Source: Paenisporosarcina quisquiliarum
GTDB lineage: Bacteria > Bacillota > Bacilli > Bacillales_A > Planococcaceae
Length of the DNA stretch: 64,000 bases
Direction: 5' to 3'
Assembly: GCF_027563315.1 (NCBI RefSeq)
Contig: NZ_JAMKBJ010000003.1
Span: forward strand, 124,001-188,000
Of the stretch, positions 33,818 through 42,067 are shown one piece after another. Within the stretch, counting starts at the first letter, position 1; each line of letters begins with the position of its first letter. Position numbers and translations under genes: made by a program. Under the pieces are notes generated by a model, which made no database searches, was not told where the DNA came from, and saw only the letters and a list, made by a program, of their open reading frames with translations.

Positions 33818-34325
33818 GAATCTTCACTCCTCTCAACTGGTCAAAAAGCGACAAGCGCGCAACTTGGAAAGTATACGTTTCGCCTCTTTTTAAAAACTTT
33901 TTCAAATCAAATTCATTGTCTTCATATCGCAAAGCCAAATCTCGATCAACATCCCCCACCATAATATTAAATGAAGGGAACACTTGCGACATATTGGTTA
34001 TGTAATACTTCCCTTCTTTTTCGACAAATTTTTCTCCTTTTCCTGCACCGGATGGCATGCCAATAGCAAAATCTTCATATTCAAGGGAAGATAGTTGAAT
34101 AGCATGGTTCTCTGTCACTTTATATGTTTCAATGACATCCGATAGATGGATGGAATGTGTGTAGCGTATGCGGAAAGTCTTCTCTTGTTCGAGAGGAAGA
34201 TAGGCAACGGGATGGGTTGTCCGTTGCTCGAAGAATACGAAACTCCATTTGTAAGGAATAAATGCACTCAATAGGATACTCATGATTGAAAAAACTATGA
34301 TAATCATTTTCAAGCGTTTATCCAT
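33810..34325 (-). CDS. DUF1850 protein linked to TAXI-TRAP transporter
   Basis: After a single N-terminal hydrophobic anchor (MIIIVFSIMSILLSAFIP) the protein has a mainly beta domain with FRIRYTHSIHLSDVIETYKV and SYTLEYEDFAIGMPSGAG-type segments, the DUF1850 pattern. ATG 34325 is preferred because AAGGATG lies at good distance; an ATG at 34334 sits inside that site. DUF1850 genes are regularly found between TAXI-TRAP permease and binding protein; their role is unknown. The 3' end overlaps the permease gene by 8 bases. Confidence 0.82.
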   Translation of the reverse strand: MDKRLKMIIIVFSIMSILLSAFIPYKWSFVFFEQRTTHPVAYLPLEQEKTFRIRYTHSIHLSDVIETYKVTENHAIQLSSLEYEDFAIGMPSGAGKGEKFVEKEGKYYITNMSQVFPSFNIMVGDVDRDLALRYEDNEFDLKKFLKRGETYTFQVARLSLFDQLRGVKIRE

Positions 34326-34358
34326 CCGATTCATCCTTACTCTTGAAAGAAGAAGAAC

Positions 34359-34380
34359 GATGAAGCATAATGCTTCATCG
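34359..34380 (-). other. Intra-operon hairpin between binding protein and DUF1850 genes
   Basis: Perfect 10-bp stem CGATGAAGCA/TGCTTCATCG with a 3-base loop, 17 bases beyond the binding-protein stop. The downstream tail is T-rich but interrupted. It may set a higher level of binding protein than permease. Confidence 0.65.
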
Positions 34381-34396
34381 TCTTATCATCAATTAT

Positions 34397-35356
34397 TTAT
34401 TTTCCTGCGCCAACTTCATCAAAATATTTTTGTGCACCTGGATGAACATCGATATCGATTCCATCTAAACCAGTCTCAGATTTGATGAATGCGCCTTTTG
34501 GATGTGTAATTTTGTCTGTGTTTTCGTAAATCGCTTTTGTAATGTCATATACTAATTCGTCTGGAAGCTCTTTGCTTACCGCTAACATAGCCAATACAGA
34601 AACAGTTGGAACTTCTTTTGTAGACTTGTAAGTGTCAACAGGAATTGTTTCTTTAGCATAGTATGGATATTTCTCAATTAATGCATCTGCCTTATCATCT
34701 TCTACAGGTACAATGACCACATCAGTAGTTGCGCTTAATGCCTCAACCGCTCCCGTAGGTGTACCAGACGTAATGAATGCTGCATCAATTTGACCTGATT
34801 GTAGACTTTCAGATGACTCACCAAAATCCAAGTTTTGTGCATCAATATCATCCATCGACATACCATGGATTTCTAACAATTGTTCAGCATTTGCAAATGT
34901 CCCTGAACCAGGAGCACCAACAGATACTTTTTTACCTTTAAGATCTTCATATGAAGTAATACCTGATTTTGCTGTCGTTACTAGTTGGATTGTTTCAGGA
35001 TATAGTGCACCGATAGCAGCGATGGAATCAATTGCATCTCCCTCAAACATAAACTCGCCAGCAGTTGCATAGTAAGCAATATCCGTTTGAACAAAAGCAA
35101 TTTCAGCTTTGCCATCTTTTAAAGCTGTCATGTTAGCAGCAGAAGCCTGTGAGACTTCAGCAGTTGTTTCCACACCTGTTTCATCCGTAATGATCTGAGC
35201 CAGTGTGCCTCCAAGTGCATAGTAAGTACCAGTCGTTCCACCAGTAACAATACTTAAGAATTTGTAATCTTCTTCGCCCCCTGAACTACATGCGCCTAAA
35301 ATTAATGACGCAGATAAGCCTAGTGCAGCAAGAATTCCCAATTTCTTCTTTTTCAT
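34397..35356 (-). CDS. TAXI-family TRAP solute-binding lipoprotein
   Basis: The protein starts at ATG 35356 (AGGGGG ribosome site) and opens with a lipoprotein signal, lipobox LGAC (Cys22 region), followed by SIVTGGTTGTYYALGG, the TAXI signature near the mature N-terminus. The rest matches the NMT1/TAXI bilobed fold with the VSVGAPGSGTFANA segment. It captures the substrate outside the membrane for the permease at 31787. The upstream codons in frame lack a ribosome site. Confidence 0.92.
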   Translation of the reverse strand: MKKKKLGILAALGLSASLILGACSSGGEEDYKFLSIVTGGTTGTYYALGGTLAQIITDETGVETTAEVSQASAANMTALKDGKAEIAFVQTDIAYYATAGEFMFEGDAIDSIAAIGALYPETIQLVTTAKSGITSYEDLKGKKVSVGAPGSGTFANAEQLLEIHGMSMDDIDAQNLDFGESSESLQSGQIDAAFITSGTPTGAVEALSATTDVVIVPVEDDKADALIEKYPYYAKETIPVDTYKSTKEVPTVSVLAMLAVSKELPDELVYDITKAIYENTDKITHPKGAFIKSETGLDGIDIDVHPGAQKYFDEVGAGK

Positions 35357-35464
35357 TGATTCATTCCCCCTAGTCTGAAATAGTTGTACACCTAATATTC
35401 TAACATGAATCATTATTCATTAGTTAAATATTGTGAAACTTCAAATGGGGAAAATACACATTTA

Positions 35465-36049
35465 TCAGGTCGTTGTTCCTTCAATTTTAGTTTCTGGAGC
35501 TGTTTCTTCCGGTTCGATGTCTGCAAATGTTTCATTATGTTCTTCTAAATCACGCGTTCTATGTGCAATGCGTGAAGAAGCACAAGCAGCTATACTCGCT
35601 ACAAGATCATCCAAAAACGTGTGAATACCTTCTCCGATTTTTGTATCCAGTTTTTTAATAATACCGATTTTATTTTTGTCCAAGTGACCGAATGTGGTGA
35701 CGGCTATACTTCCATATGTAAATACAGAGCCTAACGCAATCGTTTCATCAACACCAAATAAGCCTTCATCCGCTTCCACTATCTGTTGTAATGGTGCTGA
35801 AAGCATTTTCTTCTCGGCCAACTCATCAAGCTCAATGCCTACTAATATGGCATGTTGCATTTCTCTCTTTTTCAATACACTTTCAACTGATTCAATACAA
35901 TGTTCCAATGTAAGACCCACATTGTATGCTATTTGCATTTCATAAACGATTTTTGCGATTTCTTCAATGGAAACCCCTCGACGTTCCAATGCCTGTTTAG
36001 TAGCATCAATAACTTGTTGCGAATGTACACGTAATCCATTTTGATCCAT
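35465..36049 (-). CDS. PgpA-like protein (YutG family)
   Basis: The 194-residue protein matches the YutG/phosphatidylglycerophosphatase-A-related family in length and motifs (VSIEEIAKIVYEMQ, KREMQHAILVGIELDELAEKK, LDTKIGEGIHTFLDDLVASI). The HTFLDD segment holds the acidic residues thought to bind metal. The C-terminal 25 residues are an acidic extension without homology that I can see. Role: possibly dephosphorylation of phosphatidylglycerophosphate, by family name only. No membrane span is evident. Confidence 0.8.
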   Translation of the reverse strand: MDQNGLRVHSQQVIDATKQALERRGVSIEEIAKIVYEMQIAYNVGLTLEHCIESVESVLKKREMQHAILVGIELDELAEKKMLSAPLQQIVEADEGLFGVDETIALGSVFTYGSIAVTTFGHLDKNKIGIIKKLDTKIGEGIHTFLDDLVASIAACASSRIAHRTRDLEEHNETFADIEPEETAPETKIEGTTT

Positions 36050-36156
36050 TATGCCATCTCCGTTTCATTCGTTTCTTGTTGTCAATATTCATAATTATAC
36101 CTTCCAACTGCAGTATGGTACAATTTCTGTAGCAAGATTTAGAGGAGGTTAATCCG

Positions 36157-36879
36157 TTGTCTAAAGGTACAATCCAAGACGTTACGCTATTTAGTGACGC
36201 CTTACAAGAAGATATGCAACTGCTGATTTATATACCAGCAAATTATTCACCACTTTATAAATATACAGTTTTAATTGCTTCTGACGGAAAAGATTACTTC
36301 CAATTGGGAAGAATGTCCCGTGTTGCGGATGAGTTACTCGAGAATAAAGAAATTGAAAATATGATCATTGTTGGTGTTCCTTATAAAAGCGTGGAAGACC
36401 GTCGTCGCAAATATCACCCATCCGGTGAGCAGCATGATGCGTACTTGCGTTTTCTTGCACATGAACTCGTCCCGTATTTGGATCAAACTTATCCAACCTA
36501 TCAAATCGGGATGGGACGAGCATTGATTGGCGATTCATTAGCAGCAACCGTTTCACTTCTCGCCGCTGTTAAATACCCCAATATATTCGGAAAAGTTCTC
36601 TTACACTCCCCGATGGTGAATGATGAAGTATTAGCAAAAGTTGAAAATGTTCGGACTCCTCATTCATTCTCGGTTTACCACGTTATTGGTACGGGCGAGG
36701 ATGTAGTAAAATTAACCAATGGTGAAACTGAAAATTTCCTGGAACCTAATCGGGTTTTAAATTCATTGATGAAAGACAAAGGATTTTCGTTGTTCTATGA
36801 CGAATTTGAAGGAGACCATACTTGGAAGCATTGGCAACCGGATTTAAAGCGTGCGATTAAAATGAATTTTGGACACTAA
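36157..36879 (+). CDS. yjcH: Alpha/beta-hydrolase esterase (YjcH type)
   Basis: The 240-residue protein has an esterase-D/Fes-like fold. Nucleophile S127 is in the GDSLA elbow, and the C-terminal DHTWKHW supplies the catalytic histidine. The start is a TTG after AGAGGAGG with good spacing. It is followed by yjcG and yjcF, the same three genes that cluster in B. subtilis, though here all are in plus orientation. Substrate is unknown. Confidence 0.87.
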   Translation: MSKGTIQDVTLFSDALQEDMQLLIYIPANYSPLYKYTVLIASDGKDYFQLGRMSRVADELLENKEIENMIIVGVPYKSVEDRRRKYHPSGEQHDAYLRFLAHELVPYLDQTYPTYQIGMGRALIGDSLAATVSLLAAVKYPNIFGKVLLHSPMVNDEVLAKVENVRTPHSFSVYHVIGTGEDVVKLTNGETENFLEPNRVLNSLMKDKGFSLFYDEFEGDHTWKHWQPDLKRAIKMNFGH

Positions 36880-36956
36880 TCGTCAAATGAAGCCTTATCC
36901 AGAAAATTTGCTATACTATAAGTATGTAATACTCAACTAAAAAGGAGGTTTTTAGG

Positions 36957-37475
36957 ATGAAATATGGAGTCGTTGCATTCCCATCTAAAAAACTACAAGA
37001 TTTGGCAAACTCATACCGTAAACGTTATGATCCACATTATGCACTCATTACCCCTCACATGACGGTCAAGGGCGTCTTTGAAGCAAGTGACTCTGAAATT
37101 GAACAACTTTCTACAAGCATCAGCAACGTAGTTAAACGTCACAAACCCTTCAAATTACACGCAACTCGCGTTAGTTCGTTTTCACCAGTTACGAATGCAA
37201 TCTACTTCAAAGTAGAACCGAGTGAAGAATTGATCAATTTACATGAAGATTTACATTCGGAAGAAATGGGTGGCAAAGCGGAATATGCATTTGTCCCACA
37301 TATTACGATTGCACAAAAAATGTCATCTGGTGAACATGACGATATTTATGGTCAATTAAAAATGGTTGGCGTCGATCACGAAGAAATAATTGATCGCCTA
37401 CATTTACTTTATCAACTTGAAGATGGCTCATGGACGGTATACGAAACATTCCGTTTGACTGGAGCTGAAAATTAA
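36957..37475 (+). CDS. yjcG: 2H phosphoesterase YjcG
   Basis: Two HxT motifs, PHMTVKG (about residue 35) and PHITIAQ (about residue 114), define the 2'-5' RNA ligase/2H fold. Length (172) matches B. subtilis YjcG. AAAGGAGG precedes the ATG. yjcF begins 1 base after the stop. The natural substrate is unknown; family members act on cyclic phosphates of RNA ends or nucleotides. Confidence 0.92.
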   Translation: MKYGVVAFPSKKLQDLANSYRKRYDPHYALITPHMTVKGVFEASDSEIEQLSTSISNVVKRHKPFKLHATRVSSFSPVTNAIYFKVEPSEELINLHEDLHSEEMGGKAEYAFVPHITIAQKMSSGEHDDIYGQLKMVGVDHEEIIDRLHLLYQLEDGSWTVYETFRLTGAEN

Positions 37476-37476
37476 T

Positions 37477-37905
37477 TTGATTACGACCAAACGAGTGGTA
37501 ACTCCAAAAGAACTCGAAGATGCGTTCTTTGTTCGTCAAAAAGTTTTTGTGGATGAGCAGGATGTGCCCGTACATTTAGAAATGGATGAACATGATCAAT
37601 CTGCTGTTCATTTCGTGGCGTATGATGATGAAATGCCGATCGGTGCCGGCCGTATTCGAGAACCTGAACCAGGGGTTGCGAAAGTGGAACGTGTTTGTAT
37701 CTTGCCTCAATATCGTGGTAAGCATCTAGGAAATTTGATGATGGAAACGATGGAAAGTTATGCGAAGGAAGCTAATTTAACGACCGTTAAACTTAATGCA
37801 CAGTCTTATGCCGTACCTTTTTATGAAAAGCTCCTTTATCAAATTACTTCACCTGAATTTATGGATGCGGGTATCCCTCATCGTGCCATGCAAAAAAAAC
37901 TATAA
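37477..37905 (+). CDS. yjcF: GNAT-family N-acetyltransferase YjcF
   Basis: The 142-residue protein has the GNAT core: RVCILPQYRGKHLGNLM carries the acetyl-CoA-binding R/Q-x-x-G-x-G/A motif. HEMDEHDQSAVHFVA-like N-terminal residues fit YjcF. It starts at TTG one base after the yjcG stop, with GGAG 11 bases upstream in the yjcG end, so translation is probably coupled. Acceptor substrate is unknown. Confidence 0.9.
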   Translation: MITTKRVVTPKELEDAFFVRQKVFVDEQDVPVHLEMDEHDQSAVHFVAYDDEMPIGAGRIREPEPGVAKVERVCILPQYRGKHLGNLMMETMESYAKEANLTTVKLNAQSYAVPFYEKLLYQITSPEFMDAGIPHRAMQKKL

Positions 37906-37906
37906 C

Positions 37907-37938
37907 AAAAGCACTTGTTCATATGAACAAGTGCTTTT
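37907..37938. terminator. Bidirectional terminator between yjcF and spoVIF
   Basis: A perfect 16-bp palindromic stem (AAAAGCACTTGTTCAT with its complement) serves both converging genes. Confidence 0.95.
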
Positions 37939-37940
37939 AT

Positions 37941-38201
37941 TTATTCGTTTCTTGGGTTCATCATGTTAGCTATCTCATTAAGATTTAGCTTGTTTCCTTT
38001 TTGAACAACCGATTTAACAATTTGGTCTTCGAAATCGCTTGAAATCTGTTTTCCAGCAATTTTCGATACTTTTCGAACGATTTTTTTCACTTGGCGTTCA
38101 TCTGAAAAATCAGCATGCTGGATTGCATTGGCTAATGTAAAAACTTCGTCCATCGAAACGCCCGTTTTTTGCTCGATCTTCTTAAAAAATGAGTCGTGCA
38201 T
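37941..38201 (-). CDS. spoVIF: Stage VI sporulation protein F
   Basis: The 86-residue protein matches SpoVIF (YjcC) throughout, including the central FSDERQVKKIVRKVSKIAGK segment. SpoVIF acts in the mother cell in spore coat maturation. The start codon follows directly on the stop of the upstream small gene (TAA-ATG), so translation is coupled to it. Confidence 0.92.
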   Translation of the reverse strand: MHDSFFKKIEQKTGVSMDEVFTLANAIQHADFSDERQVKKIVRKVSKIAGKQISSDFEDQIVKSVVQKGNKLNLNEIANMMNPRNE

Positions 38202-38351
38202 TTATTCTCCTCCTATCGTGATGAAACTACTCCCTACGATGATTAATAGGATGAATAGTACAACTATGAGGATAAATGTTGACCCTTGATAAGGAGCACC
38301 AGCTGGATACATTTGTGGATAACCACCGCAAGGATTATAACCTCCGCACAT
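38202..38351 (-). CDS. yjcZ: YjcZ-family small sporulation membrane protein
   Basis: This 49-residue product begins MCGGYNPCGGYP, a Gly/Tyr/Pro-rich head, then has a single hydrophobic segment (TFILIVVLFILLIIVGSSF). This is the tiny-TM Bacillus family (YjcZ/SscA-like). GGGAGGG precedes the ATG, and the stop abuts the spoVIF ATG. Upstream a CATATCCTA motif resembles a mother-cell sigma -10, but no good -35 is visible. Confidence 0.88.
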   Translation of the reverse strand: MCGGYNPCGGYPQMYPAGAPYQGSTFILIVVLFILLIIVGSSFITIGGE

Positions 38352-38417
38352 ACGATTCCCTCCCTTCCCATTCGAATTAGGATATGCGAACGGGTTTTAA
38401 AGAGGAGGGCATTTTGC

Positions 38418-38783
38418 TCAGGACACTTTGCCTTTGGACCTGAAAATAAGTGCTGCTACAACGCCGAATATTATGGCTGCACTGATACCGGAACTTGTCA
38501 CTTCGAACATACCAGTTAAAACACCGATAAAACCATGTTTTTCTGCTTCTTGCATAGCACCATGTGTAAGGGAATTACCAAAAGAAGTAATCGGAATGGT
38601 TGCTCCTGCTCCTGCAAAGTCGATGAAAGGCTCATATAAGCCAAACCCATCTAGAACAGAACCAATGACTACTAATAAACTTAATGTATGCGCTGGCGTT
38701 AATTTCGCCACATCAAAAAGAAGTTGTCCCACTACACAAATGAGTCCACCAACGATAAAAGCCGTAATGACTGAAAAGATCAT
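38418..38783 (-). CDS. spoVAE: Stage V sporulation protein AE
   Basis: The 121-residue membrane protein matches SpoVAE (AEb) with [11 protein letters not shown] near the N-terminus and the [15 protein letters not shown] segment. It is part of the inner-membrane channel for dipicolinic acid in spore germination. It starts 9 bases after the spoVAD stop. The operon ends here. Confidence 0.92.
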   Translation of the reverse strand: MIFSVITAFIVGGLICVVGQLLFDVAKLTPAHTLSLLVVIGSVLDGFGLYEPFIDFAGAGATIPITSFGNSLTHGAMQEAEKHGFIGVLTGMFEVTSSGISAAIIFGVVAALIFRSKGKVS

Positions 38784-38792
38784 ATTGTCACC

Positions 38793-39797
38793 TCATTCCA
38801 TTGACAATTCAACAGCATGCGCGATGCATGGAATCGATTCACCCTGTTGAAATGAAAGCGGGGATAATAAAGCACCAGTGGCTACAAGTAGGATTTTCTT
38901 ATATTGCTTCGCTAATAATTCCGCATAAATTGGTCCCAGATAAACAGTCGCTGAACAACCCGCTCCACTGGCTCCAGATAAAAATTTATCGTTATTTCCG
39001 TAAAATTCTGCTCCTGCATCGCGATATTGATCAACAAGATAGGAAGAAACACCACTTGTTTTGATTAATTCCTGCAAGATGGCCGAGCCCGTCTTTCCAA
39101 GATCCCCTGTCATAACAAAATCATATGAAGTTCCTTTATTTTGAGCTAAATGTCGCTGAATTGTATCAAAGGCGGCCGGCGCCATGGCACTTCCCATATC
39201 AAGGGGATCTGTACATTCGCAATCCACTACTTGACCAATTGTCGCTGACTGGACAAAAGGTTTACCAACTTGATTGTGAGAAAGAACGCCATAACCTGCT
39301 CCAGTTACGGTCCATTGGCCTGTCGGGGGTTTTTGTGTGCCGTATTCAATTGGATATCTGAACTGTCTCTCAACAGCATTATGCTGGCTGGCTGCACCAA
39401 ATAAAATTCGGTCCATTTGCTTGGTTTCAAGAAAGAAACTCGCTGTAATGAGAGAGGATATGCTTGTTGCACAAGCAGAAAACATCCCCATATAGGGAGT
39501 AGCAAGCTGTCGTGCCGCAAAATTTGTTGGTGTCATTTGATTGACTAGATCCCCTCCAAGGAACAAATCAATATCCGGCAGTTGAAATCCACCTTTCATG
39601 ATAGCCAAATTACAGGTATCTTCTATTAACTGGGAATGTCCTTTTTCGTTCGTTTCTTGTCCAAGACGTTCATCTTCATAGACATGGTCGAAATGGGGAT
39701 GAAAAGGACTTTCTTTTTCTAGAGGACCAACTGCAACGGCTGTTGAAACGATACTTGGCTTTGAAGGAAACTGATACGTTCGCGAATTCTTTACCAA
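38793..39797 (-). CDS. spoVAD: Stage V sporulation protein AD
   Basis: The 334-residue protein matches SpoVAD, the DPA-binding thiolase-fold subunit that closes the channel from outside. GTYQFPSKPSIVSTA-like N-terminus, MFSACATSISS and GAGYGVLSH are visible. It starts at TTG with GGGGGTGA 5 bases ahead, overlapping the spoVAC end by 7 bases. Its ORF is of normal length. Confidence 0.94.
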   Translation of the reverse strand: MVKNSRTYQFPSKPSIVSTAVAVGPLEKESPFHPHFDHVYEDERLGQETNEKGHSQLIEDTCNLAIMKGGFQLPDIDLFLGGDLVNQMTPTNFAARQLATPYMGMFSACATSISSLITASFFLETKQMDRILFGAASQHNAVERQFRYPIEYGTQKPPTGQWTVTGAGYGVLSHNQVGKPFVQSATIGQVVDCECTDPLDMGSAMAPAAFDTIQRHLAQNKGTSYDFVMTGDLGKTGSAILQELIKTSGVSSYLVDQYRDAGAEFYGNNDKFLSGASGAGCSATVYLGPIYAELLAKQYKKILLVATGALLSPLSFQQGESIPCIAHAVELSME

Positions 39798-40246
39798 GAA
39801 ATCACCCCCATTTTAACCAGAATGGTTTTAATAAGGGTCACAACAAACGCTGAGAAAGTACCGTATACAATGACAGGTCCCGCGAGTTTAAACATATTGA
39901 CACCGACCCCTAAAATGAAACCTTCTGATTTATGTTCAATCGCAGCCGAAATCACGGCATTACCAAATCCTGTTACAGGTACAGCTGAACCGGCCCCACC
40001 GAACTGGCCGATTTTTTTATAGATGCCGAATCCTGTTAAAAGCATCGAAATAAACACCATTGTTGCGACGGTTGGATTACTGGCCGTCCTCTCCGTAAAA
40101 GAAAAAAAGTACATATACACATATGAAATGAGTTGACCAACTGAACAAATGATTCCGCCTGTCACAAATGCTTTCAGACAGTTCTTTAGTACGGGCCGTT
40201 TCGGTGCAATCTCGTCCACTGTTTGTTGATATGAATTGGGATCCAT
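39791..40246 (-). CDS. spoVAC: Stage V sporulation protein AC
   Basis: The 151-residue protein matches SpoVAC, a mechanosensitive-type membrane channel for DPA release. It has about four hydrophobic segments and the family's GGIICSVGQLIS and GAGSAVPVTGFGNAV segments. Its ATG overlaps the stop of the upstream lipoprotein gene (TAATG). spoVAD follows with a 7-base overlap. Confidence 0.94.
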   Translation of the reverse strand: MDPNSYQQTVDEIAPKRPVLKNCLKAFVTGGIICSVGQLISYVYMYFFSFTERTASNPTVATMVFISMLLTGFGIYKKIGQFGGAGSAVPVTGFGNAVISAAIEHKSEGFILGVGVNMFKLAGPVIVYGTFSAFVVTLIKTILVKMGVISW

Positions 40247-40653
40247 TACGTATTCTCCTTTGCCAATGCTCGCAGTTCATCCAAATCTTTCTTTAAAGCA
40301 TCTTCAGTCGGTTGTTTTTCAATGATTTTCTTCAGTTCCCAAGTAATTTTCAAATCACTGGATACAAACACCTCATGGTCTGGAAATAGTGATTTTACTT
40401 CTTTTTCAATTGAATTCGCAATTTTTTCTTTGCTGAATTTTGACAAAGGTTCTACTTGCAATGAGACAACCAGTTGATGATCAAAAAACACACCCGACGC
40501 TTCGCTTATTTTCATATTGTCATGAAAAACTTCTTTGAGCATTTCCACTTCTTCCTGATCATCATCCACATGATAAATAGATACTTGTGGTTTTTCATCA
40601 GAACACCCTGCCAATAGCAATAACATACAGCTCAACAGTCCGAATTTTTTCAT
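40246..40653 (-). CDS. YhcN/YlaJ-like sporulation lipoprotein
   Basis: The 135-residue protein starts at ATG 40653 after AAGGTG and opens with a lipoprotein signal, lipobox LAGC. The mature part is charged and mostly helical, with segments like the YhcN/YlaJ family but short. It is the first gene of the spoVAC-D-E transcript and overlaps spoVAC by one base. Many accessory spoVA operons carry such a lipoprotein; a germination role is inferred from context. Confidence 0.72.
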   Translation of the reverse strand: MKKFGLLSCMLLLLAGCSDEKPQVSIYHVDDDQEEVEMLKEVFHDNMKISEASGVFFDHQLVVSLQVEPLSKFSKEKIANSIEKEVKSLFPDHEVFVSSDLKITWELKKIIEKQPTEDALKKDLDELRALAKENT

Positions 40654-40723
40654 TATCAATTCACCTTTTATCCTAGTATGATGTAAATTCAAAAGTTTAT
40701 GTATAAATTGGTTACGCGCCCTG

Positions 40724-40750
40724 ACCATCGACCATAATCGACATATTGTA
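40724..40750 (+). promoter_or_regulatory. Candidate SigK promoter of the coat gene
   Basis: CATATTGTA (40742-40750) fits the SigK -10 CATANNNTA, with ACC (40724-40726) 15 bases upstream as -35. It is 34 bases ahead of the coat-protein start, the expected mother-cell late timing. Confidence 0.6.
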
Positions 40751-40783
40751 TAAAGAATCTGAAAGAGAGCGAGGTGAAAAAAA

Positions 40784-41314
40784 ATGGGATGTGGGCGTAA
40801 CTTGGAATCATCATCATCATCCGTTCATGGCATCAAGAAGAAAGATCAATGTATTTGTGATGTAGTTCGTGCAATTAAAGACATTCAAGATCAAGCAACG
40901 GACAACGACTGTCCGGTATGTCCAACGAATTGCTTCTTGGAGCCACTTGGTGGATTAGTAAGTCCTTCTCGTCATCAAGCTGATACTCGCGTATTCATGC
41001 TTTTGACGAAAGATGGTACACCTTTCAAAGCTTTCTTCCGCGATACTGATCGTAAAGACTGTGATTGCTTCTCTGTATTCTTCCGTGTAGAAGAAATATT
41101 CGATGGTTGCTGTGCAACACTTCGTGTATTAGAACCTTTGGATTATCATCACAAAGAAGTAGATCTTTTGAATGACTGTGGCACCAAACTGGATTTAAGA
41201 AAAATCTGTAAAGTGCGAGATTTCCGACTTTCTAGCAGCTGTATTACCGTTGACTTGAATTGCTTCTGCGGCATTGAATGTGTGGCAGACGTATATCTAG
41301 GTGTTTGTGACTAA
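40784..41314 (+). CDS. cotZ: Spore coat protein, CotY/CotZ/ExsY family
   Basis: The 176-residue cysteine-rich protein (about 18 Cys) has the family pattern CVRAIKDIQD with CPVCPTNCF, KDCDCFSVFFRV, and a C-terminal CFCGIECV. Such proteins build the disulfide-crosslinked crust/exosporium layer. GAGCGAGGTG precedes the ATG, and a SigK-like promoter lies upstream. The neighbouring genes (CotO-like, fabI) match the cotZ/cotO/fabI order of B. subtilis. Choice between CotY and CotZ is uncertain. Confidence 0.92.
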   Translation: MGCGRNLESSSSSVHGIKKKDQCICDVVRAIKDIQDQATDNDCPVCPTNCFLEPLGGLVSPSRHQADTRVFMLLTKDGTPFKAFFRDTDRKDCDCFSVFFRVEEIFDGCCATLRVLEPLDYHHKEVDLLNDCGTKLDLRKICKVRDFRLSSSCITVDLNCFCGIECVADVYLGVCD

Positions 41315-41346
41315 TCATTAAACACGTCAAGCGAGCAGTGTCTAAT

Positions 41347-41388
41347 TAGCTCGATTTCCTTCATAAAAGGAAGTCGGGCTTAGTTTTT
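41347..41388 (+). terminator. Terminator of the coat gene
   Basis: AGCTCGATTTCCTT pairs with AAGGAAGTCGGGCT (two mismatches) and is followed by a T-rich tract. The rest of the gap 41315-41656 is AT-rich with no ORF that I would support. Confidence 0.7.
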
Positions 41389-41605
41389 GTATATCGACAG
41401 ATTGTGTAAAATGCTGAAATTAATTCTTTTATTTGGTGAAAATTTAAATTTCATTTATTTAATATGGTTGATTTCCGATTCACTTTTTTATTTTGAAGCA
41501 AACAAGCGATGAAGAAATAGAGCCAAAACCGGCGCAAGTTTTCTAATGTTTTGAAGCATCACTGCGACCAGTAATCACAGGAGCCCAAATAGGTAGACGT
41601 ACATA

Positions 41606-41645
41606 ACAAAAAAAAAACATCCATTGTCTTAAAATGGATGTTTTC
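41606..41645 (-). terminator. Terminator of the CotO-like gene
   Basis: AAACATCCATT and AATGGATGTTT form an 11-bp stem with a 6-base loop; T9 follows on the minus strand. Confidence 0.9.
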
Positions 41646-41656
41646 TTCGTAACTAT

Positions 41657-42037
41657 TCAGAGACGGATTGGGAGTTTTTTACCTCCCCACCAAATCTCTT
41701 TGATATCGTTAATTTCAATTGCCGTAATCACATCTGCTGCTGATTTAATGAGAACACTTTCGGAATGCAGTAGGTCGACGACACCACAAATTTTCTCACC
41801 ATCTTGTAGTTGAAAACAAAGAGGTTTATATACATACTTTGCAAAATCTGTCGTCAAAAAACGCAACCTTTGCCACATTAACGGATCAACTTCGACTTTC
41901 GTTTCGACAGCTTTCACTTCTGGCTCCGGGAAGATTGAAGTACTTTCTTCTTGCCAACGAGACACCTTTCGAACATACCGATAGACTGGCGGACCTTGGA
42001 CAAAAAGGAGCGGATCATTTTCCAATGAAATATACAC
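41657..42037 (-). CDS. CotO-like spore coat protein
   Basis: The 126-residue protein has a hydrophobic-strand C-terminal domain (YKPLCFQLQDGEKICGVVDLLHSESVLIK, then EIWWGGKKLPIRL, which I read as a CotO-type end). It lies between cotZ and fabI, exactly where B. subtilis has cotO (yjbX), and is shorter than that protein (about 227). It starts at GTG, with AAAGGG closely upstream, so the start is uncertain. The assignment rests mostly on position. Confidence 0.6.
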   Translation of the reverse strand: MYISLENDPLLFVQGPPVYRYVRKVSRWQEESTSIFPEPEVKAVETKVEVDPLMWQRLRFLTTDFAKYVYKPLCFQLQDGEKICGVVDLLHSESVLIKSAADVITAIEINDIKEIWWGGKKLPIRL

Positions 42038-42067
42038 ACCCTTTTTGAAATAGCTTATGCAGCCGGT

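Noticed and set aside
40654-40723. Forespore sigma promoter for the spoVA operon
   Set aside because: CATACTA resembles a SigG -10, but no acceptable -35 was found at the right distance, so it is not listed as a feature.
41388-41605. A gene or ncRNA in the coat-CotO gap
   Set aside because: No supportable ORF, promoter or conserved structure could be seen; only the two terminators are firm.
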